Assembly: GCA_022425585.1 (NCBI GenBank)
Contig: JAKMFF010000239.1
Coordinates: 1 to 5,983 of the forward strand
Direction: 5' to 3'
Length of the DNA: 5,983 nt
From: Candidatus Poseidoniaceae archaeon
GTDB taxonomy: Archaea; Thermoplasmatota; Poseidoniia; Poseidoniales; Poseidoniaceae
The position numbers and the translations under genes are program-made. This document shows, piece after piece, positions 1-4,747 of this stretch. Below the pieces are notes generated by a model that had not been told where the DNA came from, ran no database searches, and saw only the letters and a program-made list of their open reading frames with translations. Positions within the stretch are counted from its first letter, which is position 1. Each line of letters opens with the position of its first letter.

Positions 1-119
1 ATCGAGACCTGCGAACGCCGTTTGGTGGTGTAAAAAATTCTGGTGTAGGTAGAGAAGGCGGCGATTGGTCATTGAATTTCTTTTCCGAATTAAGCAACAT
101 ATGTGTAAAAGATGATTGA
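1..119 (+). CDS. C-terminal end of an aldehyde dehydrogenase, 2-aminomuconic/2-hydroxymuconic semialdehyde dehydrogenase-like (partial)
   Basis: Only the last 38 residues are present, read in the frame whose first full codon starts at position 3 and ending at TGA 117-119. The tail contains DLRTPFGGVKNSGVGREGG followed by a SELSNICVK-like ending. PFGG.K.SG.GREGG is the standard C-terminal signature of the NAD(P)-dependent aldehyde dehydrogenase superfamily. The RDLRTPFGG start and the F.SEL.N.C.K ending are what I recall from the semialdehyde dehydrogenases of meta-cleavage pathways (DmpC/XylG/AmnC; animal ALDH8A1). These cytosolic enzymes oxidise 2-hydroxymuconic or 2-aminomuconic 6-semialdehyde to the dicarboxylate. 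The catalytic Cys and Glu lie outside the window. The subgroup call is strengthened by the aminophenol dioxygenase genes at 2339-4638. The superfamily assignment is very safe; the substrate is an inference from a short tail plus context. Confidence 0.85.
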   Translation, partial: RDLRTPFGGVKNSGVGREGGDWSLNFFSELSNICVKDD

Positions 120-155
120 ACACATCTTCAAAAGTAAAACCGCATATTTTATTCT

Positions 156-881
156 ATGTCCGGGGTAGATAATCTCCCATTATTTGTTCTACCAATGGTA
201 CTTATGCCCGGAGAAATACAGAGTCTAAGGATTTTTGAACCTAGATACCGACAAATGCTTGATGATTGCTTGCTCGATGACAGACCCTTTGGCATGGTAA
301 TGACAGATCCAATGGCAATTCACAACGGTTGGAGTGGCCCTAGAATGTTTGGCTGCGAGGCTGAAATAATTAGCCATGAAACAAAGGGTAGTAATCATTT
401 CATTGAATTTGTTGGACGAAGAAGGTTCCAAATCAACAAGGTGCACGAGCCGATTCTGCCGCCGTTTGAAGATGAATCAATGATTGATTTGATACCGGAG
501 GCAGGAATATTGCCAGACCTAGAAACCATACTTGAGCGTGTTCCTGAGGACAGTGAGCATTCCAAATTGTACCTCTCTGCTGATGTTACTTATCTTCCAG
601 ATGAAGATGAATTAACCAAATTTCAACAAACTGAACTAAAAAATACCCTGAACGGAATCTTGAGTAAGATTGGCGGCATCTTACAGATCGACAAAGAAAC
701 TCTGGACGATTGGATTGAAGACCGTACTGAAATGGTCATCGATGATTCCTCCACCTCAATGTTTGCCGTTGCTGCATTAACTATCAGTGATCCTGAATAC
801 AAATATCAGTTATTATCATGTGCAGACTCTAAAGAAGTTTTTTTACAATTAACCCGGTTTTTGGCTGAAATGGACGCTTGA
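156..881 (+). CDS. LON substrate-binding domain protein (no protease or ATPase domain)
   Basis: This 241-residue soluble protein starts with the hallmark of the LON N-terminal (PF02190-type) domain: LPLFVLPMVLMPGE at residues 7-20, then LRIFEPRYRQML at 24-35. FGCEAEI (65-71) and a FVGRRRF-type strand (85-91) follow. It ends with a helical part whose final stretch (about 200-239) has the usual LON-domain bundle look. The AAA+ module (Walker motifs) and the Ser-Lys protease domain of Lon are absent and the length fits a stand-alone LON protein, so it is not a protease. Such proteins are presumed to bind unfolded or specific protein substrates; the exact role is unknown. The middle (about 98-200) is acidic. 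ATG 156 follows the dehydrogenase stop by 36 bases with no clear Shine-Dalgarno. It may be co-transcribed with that gene and with panB, 51 bases downstream. Confidence 0.85.
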   Translation: MSGVDNLPLFVLPMVLMPGEIQSLRIFEPRYRQMLDDCLLDDRPFGMVMTDPMAIHNGWSGPRMFGCEAEIISHETKGSNHFIEFVGRRRFQINKVHEPILPPFEDESMIDLIPEAGILPDLETILERVPEDSEHSKLYLSADVTYLPDEDELTKFQQTELKNTLNGILSKIGGILQIDKETLDDWIEDRTEMVIDDSSTSMFAVAALTISDPEYKYQLLSCADSKEVFLQLTRFLAEMDA

Positions 882-932
882 GCCAATTTTATCAAGCGAG
901 AGTTTCAAATCAACGGCGCTGCTGGAATAACT

Positions 933-1754
933 ATGTCCGTTCACGGCAAAGCCAAGAAGGTCACAACCCACACGCTTCAGGAAATGAAGCGTGCTAACGA
1001 AAAAATCACCATGCTGACAGCATATGATTACTCACTGGCAAAATTAGTCGATAATGCTGGAGTTGATGTAATACTAGTGGGTGATTCTGCTTCAAATGTG
1101 ATGGCAGGTCAAGTAACTACTGTACCTATGACATTAGACCACATGATATACCACGCACAATGTGTCAAGAGAGCCGTAGATAGAGCACTGATTGTTGTTG
1201 ATATGCCCTTTGGAACCTATCAAGGCAATTCGGCAATTGCCCTTGAATCAGCAATCAGAATCATGAAAGAGGCTGAAGGTCATGCAGTTAAACTTGAAGG
1301 CGGTGCTGAAATTACTGAGTCGATAAAGCGAATTCTAACTGCTGGCATCCCAGTAATGGGCCACTTAGGTCTTACTCCACAATCAATTTACAAGTTTGGC
1401 ACCTACAGTGTTAGGGCAAAAGAAGATGAAGAAGCTAACAAATTAATTGAAGATGCTAAAATACTGGAAGCAGCCGGTTGTTTTGCTGTTGTGCTTGAAA
1501 AAATACCGCGCGAATTAGCCAAAAAGGTTAGTGAAGCAATCGATATTCCAACCATCGGTATAGGAGCGGGACCTGATTGTGATGGTCAAGTTCTAGTATT
1601 GCATGATTTACTCGGGATAACTATGGATTTCTCGCCAAGATTCCTTCGCAGATACTTGAATCTGGCTGATGAAATAGACGGCGCAATAAAGCAATATTGC
1701 GATGATGTGCGCCAAGGTGAGTTCCCTAACGAATCAGAAAGTTACACATCATAG
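933..1754 (+). CDS. panB: 3-methyl-2-oxobutanoate hydroxymethyltransferase (ketopantoate hydroxymethyltransferase)
   Basis: The product transfers a hydroxymethyl group from 5,10-methylenetetrahydrofolate (or a related archaeal C1 carrier) to 2-oxoisovalerate, giving ketopantoate for coenzyme A synthesis. It is 273 residues, close to the normal family length, and reads as one complete TIM barrel. Recognisable elements are [19 protein letters not shown] (27-45), [13 protein letters not shown] with Mg2+-ligand Asp51, VVDMPFGTY with Asp90, VKLEGG with Lys120 and Glu122, [10 protein letters not shown] with His144, LEKIP with catalytic Glu189, and [20 protein letters not shown] (209-228). These match the Mg2+- and substrate-binding residues of the E. 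coli enzyme (Asp45, Asp84, Glu114, Glu181), as I recall the numbering. ATG 933 is chosen because the protein begins at the expected distance from the first motif. No strong Shine-Dalgarno or TATA box is seen. The 3' end overlaps the convergent gene by 6 bases. Confidence 0.96.
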   Translation: MSVHGKAKKVTTHTLQEMKRANEKITMLTAYDYSLAKLVDNAGVDVILVGDSASNVMAGQVTTVPMTLDHMIYHAQCVKRAVDRALIVVDMPFGTYQGNSAIALESAIRIMKEAEGHAVKLEGGAEITESIKRILTAGIPVMGHLGLTPQSIYKFGTYSVRAKEDEEANKLIEDAKILEAAGCFAVVLEKIPRELAKKVSEAIDIPTIGIGAGPDCDGQVLVLHDLLGITMDFSPRFLRRYLNLADEIDGAIKQYCDDVRQGEFPNESESYTS

Positions 1755-2249
1755 ACCGATGCTGTAGGCAAGTAAGGCTCCAGAAAATGCACCTATGTCA
1801 ACCGCAAATGCGTGCCATACACCATACCTAAACGGCGGCAAATGATATCTGCCCCAAGAAGTTGAGATCCAAACCCAAAGCAATAACGCCCCATAACCGC
1901 CACAAAATACCGCCCCCCATCCAGAAAACCAAATCATGAAAAATATTGTCCCTGGTGTGGCTAAACCCAGGGTATATTCGAACCATCGAGAAGCTTTATC
2001 CCTTACTAAAATAAAATAAAGTAGCGGTGAAAGAATTATTGATGATAAAATAGCACCTTGGGGGGGTGATGGCCAATTATACTGGGGAGTGATATATTCT
2101 TGGAATATTATTCCTACAATCATTCCAAACACTGCTGGCGCAATGATATGCCGCATTCCAGTTTGAAAATCAATACCGTCAACTCGGTCTAATTGAGAAT
2201 CATTGGACGAACTAGCATAGACTGGAATGTCCCCCGCCTTCTCGTCCAT
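1749..2249 (-). CDS. Hypothetical multi-pass membrane protein
   Basis: I do not recognise this 166-residue protein. It has an acidic, polar N-terminus of about 33 residues ([22 protein letters not shown]) with no signal peptide. About five hydrophobic segments follow, at roughly 35-53, 66-83, 93-109, 112-129 and 146-165. Aromatic- and proline-rich loops include NWPSPPQ (58-64), SRWFEY (87-92) and [10 protein letters not shown] (131-140), which makes a real integral membrane protein likely. Trp and Gly are enriched, and no catalytic motif is evident. It is encoded opposite to everything else here. It converges on panB with a 6-base overlap of coding ends and diverges from the dioxygenase beta gene across 89 bases. 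ATG 2247-2249 is the first start and lacks a Shine-Dalgarno. A start at Met32 (codon 2154-2156) would remove only the acidic tail and cannot be excluded. Confidence 0.72.
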   Translation of the reverse strand: MDEKAGDIPVYASSSNDSQLDRVDGIDFQTGMRHIIAPAVFGMIVGIIFQEYITPQYNWPSPPQGAILSSIILSPLLYFILVRDKASRWFEYTLGLATPGTIFFMIWFSGWGAVFCGGYGALLLWVWISTSWGRYHLPPFRYGVWHAFAVDIGAFSGALLAYSIGL

Positions 2250-2306
2250 GGAGTCGCCAAACTGCGCTGGTGTTTGAGTCTTAGGGCATGGAGATTCTAG
2301 CCGTAC

Positions 2307-2314
2307 AAAATATA
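2307..2314 (+). promoter_or_regulatory. Archaeal TATA-like box for the dioxygenase genes
   Basis: AAAATATA is centred about 28 bases upstream of ATG 2339. This is where an archaeal TATA box would sit if the transcript begins at or within a couple of bases of that ATG (leaderless mRNA). No Shine-Dalgarno precedes the ATG. The box lies in the gap between the divergent membrane-protein gene and the dioxygenase gene. Its position supports ATG 2339 as the real start, because the longer reading from 2288 would run across the box. The archaeal reading is an inference from spacing and sequence only. Confidence 0.45.
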
Positions 2315-2338
2315 GGCAACCTACTGCTAGGCTTACTT

Positions 2339-3235
2339 ATGGCGAAAGGCGAGATTGTTGCCGGTTGTTTAGCACCCCACCCACCTCATATTGTCTACGC
2401 AGAAAACCCATCACAAAATGAGCCTGTGGCTGAGGGCGGTTGGGAACAACTGAGATGGGGCTATGAAAGATTACGTGAATCTCTAAAAGACGTGGAATAT
2501 GACGCTATAGTAGTTTTATCACCACATTGGCAAACCTATATTGGAACTCATTTCCTTGGTTTAGAGAATTTTCAAAGCCTTTCTGTTGACCCGATATTCC
2601 CTAACTTGTTTCGCTACCATTATGATATGAACGTTGATGTTGAATTAGCCACGCAAATTCATGACAAAGCACATGAGGCTGGTTTAGCGGTGAAGATGAT
2701 GACAAATCCTGATTTTCGAGTTGACTATGGGACAATTACCACTGGTCATATGTTTAGGCCAGAATGGGACAAGCCACTAGTGGTGATCTCCAGCAACCGC
2801 TCAAGAGCTTATTATTCAGTAGAAGTTATGCAGGAAATGATGATGGAACTTGGTAGAGTCACTAGAGAAGCAATACTAGAGAGTGGTAAAAAAGTAGTTG
2901 TTTTGGCGAGTAATTCCCTGTCTCATCGACACTTTACCACTGAGTCAAAAATTCCTGAAGACATGAGTAAAGAACATATTACTAGCCATGCTATGCATCT
3001 TTGGGACATGAGAATGATCGATTATATGAAATCTGGACAATGTCAAAGACTTATCGATGAAATGCCAGAATTTACCGAACAAGCAATTGCTGAAACCGAC
3101 GGTGGAGCCTTCACATGGCTACTGTCGACTCTTGAAGTGCCTGATTATCCAGCGATTCTTCACGGATACGGCACCATAATCGGCACTGGAAATGCAATTG
3201 TTGAATGGCCAGTATACCAACACAAGGGGGAATAA
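2339..3235 (+). CDS. amnB: 2-aminophenol 1,6-dioxygenase-type ring-cleavage enzyme, catalytic beta subunit (LigB superfamily)
   Basis: This is the Fe(II)-dependent extradiol-type subunit that opens an o-aminophenol ring with O2, giving an aminomuconate semialdehyde. It is 298 residues, the usual length for AmnB/CnbCb proteins. Family blocks as I recall them are all present: GEIVAGCLAPHPPHIVY (4-20), LSPHW (60-64), SVDPIFPNLFRY (82-93), NPDFRVDYGTITT (123-135), LASNSLSHRHF (189-199), IPEDMSKE (205-212), GAFTW (256-260) and GYGTIIGTGNAIVEW (276-290). The iron ligands His14, His63 and Glu252 and the acid/base His196 are intact; they correspond to His13, His62, Glu251 and His195 of the Comamonas enzyme. 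ATG 2339 is preferred over 2288 because the protein then begins MAKGEI like its relatives and a TATA-like box sits 28 bases upstream. The alpha gene starts three bases after the last stop base. A related substrate such as 3-hydroxyanthranilate is possible. Confidence 0.9.
   Translation: MAKGEIVAGCLAPHPPHIVYAENPSQNEPVAEGGWEQLRWGYERLRESLKDVEYDAIVVLSPHWQTYIGTHFLGLENFQSLSVDPIFPNLFRYHYDMNVDVELATQIHDKAHEAGLAVKMMTNPDFRVDYGTITTGHMFRPEWDKPLVVISSNRSRAYYSVEVMQEMMMELGRVTREAILESGKKVVVLASNSLSHRHFTTESKIPEDMSKEHITSHAMHLWDMRMIDYMKSGQCQRLIDEMPEFTEQAIAETDGGAFTWLLSTLEVPDYPAILHGYGTIIGTGNAIVEWPVYQHKGE
3225..3231 (+). promoter_or_regulatory. Shine-Dalgarno-like site setting the TTG start of the alpha-RidA gene
   Basis: AGGGGGA lies at the very end of the beta-subunit coding region, six bases before TTG 3238. 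It explains initiation at this TTG rather than at ATG 3205, which would lie inside the beta gene and add eleven residues (MASIPTQGGII) without resemblance to the family. The TTG-started protein begins SGGEIVESFVVP, parallel to the GEIVAGCLAP of the beta subunit. The spacing suggests translational coupling of the two subunits. Confidence 0.55.
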
Positions 3236-3237
3236 TA

Positions 3238-4638
3238 TTGTCTGGTGGTGAAATTGTTGAATCATTCGTTGTGCCAGTTCATCCTCACACTGTGTTAGCA
3301 CCAGAGCAAAATGAAGGTTGGGCTAAACTTCGGGCTGCCTATGACGAAGCAGCCGATATTATCACCAATAGCGGGGCAGATTTACTGATAATTTATTCAA
3401 CTACATGGCCAAGTATAATCGGTCATCAAATGATTTCAGACCCAAATCCTGAATGGGTAATGGTTGACCATGATTTTCATGACTTAGGTTCTATCAATTA
3501 TTCATTTAATATCGATGCTGAGTTTGCTGCTCTGTGGAATGCTGAAAATCATTCTCGAGGATTGCAAAGTAGATGTGTCAACTATCGTGGATTCCCCATT
3601 GACGTGGGTTCTGTAGTCGCGCTAACATTGTTAAATCCCGATAATAAAATACCTGCGGTAATAGTTTCCTCGAATGTTTACGCAGACCGCAGTGAGACAA
3701 CTGTACTGGCTAAATCTTGCCGAGATTTAGTCAAGAAGACTGGCAGAAAGGCAGTGGCAATAACCGCAATGTCCCTGTCGAATAGAATGTTTACTGAACA
3801 TATTGATCCAAAAGATGATCGGATTCATTCGCTAAAAGATGATGAATGGAATAGGAAAATATTAGAATTTTTGACCGAGGGTAGACTGGAAGACGTCGGC
3901 CAATTATCCCGGACAATTCAACAACAAATCCGAGTACAAAAAGTAGTCAACTTCAAGCCGATGTGGTGGCTTTCAGCAATGAATGAAAACCGCAACGACC
4001 TGACTGGAGAAGTATTAGCATACGAAGCAATTCATGGTGCTGGATGCGCAGTAGTCCACCTTAATCCAACATCATCAGGAGTGGGTGACAAGGAATATGA
4101 CGAAGATGAAGTTGAAGTGTTCACCGGTGAACGAGGCGTATTGGACAACATAGTCTCTACTGAAGAGGCAACCACCCACTCACCCGCAGTTAGTGGACCT
4201 GAACTTTGGGATCCAACAAATGCTGAAGGCTCAGTAAATACCGATGCAGCACCTAAACCAGTTGGCGCATATCCACATGCTAGAAGGGTTGGTGATTTGC
4301 TTTATCTCTCAGGTGTTGGACCAAGGCAACCGGGTACTAATGCAATACCCGGTGGACCGATTCATGATGGCGATGGAAAATCTCTTGATTATGACATTAA
4401 AGCTCAGACTCAAGCAGTAATCGATAACATTTCGCGTATCTTAGAAGAAGCGGGTTCATCTATTGATAATGTATTAGATGTCACATCATTTTTAATTGAT
4501 ATGGACCGTGATTTCAAGGGCTATAACGAAGTTTGGGCTGACACTCTTGGTAAAGTTGGACCAACCAGAACTACCCTAGCTATTCGAGCATTACCAACTC
4601 CAATTGCAGTTGAAATGAAAGTAATCGCAAAAATCTAA
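3238..4638 (+). CDS. 2-aminophenol 1,6-dioxygenase alpha subunit fused to a RidA/2-aminomuconate deaminase domain
   Basis: This 466-residue protein has two domains, numbered from the TTG start. Residues 1 to about 280 are a LigB-fold subunit matching AmnA, with GVNYDGFPID-like CVNYRGFPIDVGSV (113-126), SLSNRMF (179-185), EHIDPKDDRI (188-197) and DDEWNRKIL (201-209). Relative to the beta subunit the catalytic positions are lost: His14 becomes Val, SPHW becomes STTW, SLSH becomes SLSN, and the ligand Glu is absent. It is therefore structural, as known for AmnA. An acidic linker (about 281-335) follows. Residues 336-466 are a RidA/YjgF domain close to AmnD (2-aminomuconate deaminase), with VGAYPHARRVGDLLYLSG, DIKAQTQAVIDNI, GYNEVW, GPTRTT (Arg444, the usual carboxylate-binding Arg) and VEMKVIA (Glu459). 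The expected role is complexing with the beta subunit while hydrolysing the enamine to release ammonia. In known clusters the two proteins are separate genes. No frameshift or stop separates the domains. Confidence 0.9.
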   Translation: MSGGEIVESFVVPVHPHTVLAPEQNEGWAKLRAAYDEAADIITNSGADLLIIYSTTWPSIIGHQMISDPNPEWVMVDHDFHDLGSINYSFNIDAEFAALWNAENHSRGLQSRCVNYRGFPIDVGSVVALTLLNPDNKIPAVIVSSNVYADRSETTVLAKSCRDLVKKTGRKAVAITAMSLSNRMFTEHIDPKDDRIHSLKDDEWNRKILEFLTEGRLEDVGQLSRTIQQQIRVQKVVNFKPMWWLSAMNENRNDLTGEVLAYEAIHGAGCAVVHLNPTSSGVGDKEYDEDEVEVFTGERGVLDNIVSTEEATTHSPAVSGPELWDPTNAEGSVNTDAAPKPVGAYPHARRVGDLLYLSGVGPRQPGTNAIPGGPIHDGDGKSLDYDIKAQTQAVIDNISRILEEAGSSIDNVLDVTSFLIDMDRDFKGYNEVWADTLGKVGPTRTTLAIRALPTPIAVEMKVIAKI

Positions 4639-4642
4639 ATTA

Positions 4643-4653
4643 CCGGATTCCGG
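4643..4653. repeat. Short perfect palindrome CCGGA-T-TCCGG
   Basis: A five-base inverted repeat with a single central base lies five bases after the alpha-RidA stop codon, in the 109-base gap before the transporter gene. The one-base loop is too tight for a good RNA hairpin and no T-run follows, so a terminator is unlikely. A protein-binding site (operator) is possible but unsupported beyond the symmetry. Confidence 0.3.
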
Positions 4654-4682
4654 AAGTACTCCTTCATATATTGGGCAATAGA

Positions 4683-4688
4683 ATATAA
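4683..4688 (+). promoter_or_regulatory. Possible TATA box for the transporter gene
   Basis: ATATAA within AGAATATAATC lies about 60 bases before GTG 4748. An archaeal transcript would begin near 4711 and give a 5' leader of about 35 bases, long enough to hold the strong Shine-Dalgarno at 4737-4743. The gap is AT-rich and a second candidate (CATATATT, about 4665-4672) lies upstream, so the choice is uncertain. Confidence 0.3.
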
Positions 4689-4736
4689 TCTGGGTCTGCT
4701 TAACACCAATTAGTCAGTCATTTGGTATCGTAAATC

Positions 4737-4743
4737 GGAGGGG
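4737..4743 (+). promoter_or_regulatory. Strong Shine-Dalgarno deciding the GTG start of the transporter
   Basis: GGAGGGG ends four bases before GTG 4748, and its GGAGG core lies six bases away. The overlapping ATG at 4746 is in another frame and gives only 33 codons before a stop. The GTG frame stays open to the window end and encodes the transporter, so the GTG is the start. Confidence 0.65.
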
Positions 4744-4747
4744 TTAT

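Noticed and set aside
225..446. Minus-strand open frame of 73 codons inside the LON-domain gene
   Set aside because: It lies wholly within a well-supported gene, has no recognisable domain and no Shine-Dalgarno; it is a shadow frame.
156..881. Lon protease
   Set aside because: Only the N-terminal LON domain is present; the AAA+ and Ser-Lys protease domains are missing.
883..932. Promoter for panB (AATTTTATCA or TTTCAAAT)
   Set aside because: Both tracts are weak or badly spaced matches to a TATA box, and read-through from the LON gene is equally likely.
2060..2066. Run of seven G as a phase-variation tract in the minus-strand gene
   Set aside because: The run is short, encodes the Pro-Pro of SPPQ in a fully open frame, and nothing else points to slippage.
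2288..2338. Longer start of the dioxygenase beta subunit at ATG 2288
   Set aside because: The extra 17 residues do not resemble family N-termini, and a TATA-like box lies inside that stretch.
3119..3301. Minus-strand open frame of 60 codons across the beta/alpha junction
   Set aside because: It overlaps two strongly conserved genes, and its product shows no family features.
2339..4100. Protocatechuate 4,5-dioxygenase (LigAB), homoprotocatechuate or DOPA dioxygenase, or Memo-like protein
   Set aside because: The beta subunit carries AmnB-specific blocks and is followed by an AmnA-type LigB-fold alpha subunit rather than a small LigA. The attached RidA domain also fits an amino-substituted product.
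4643..4653. Palindrome as an intrinsic terminator
   Set aside because: The loop would be a single base and no T-run follows.
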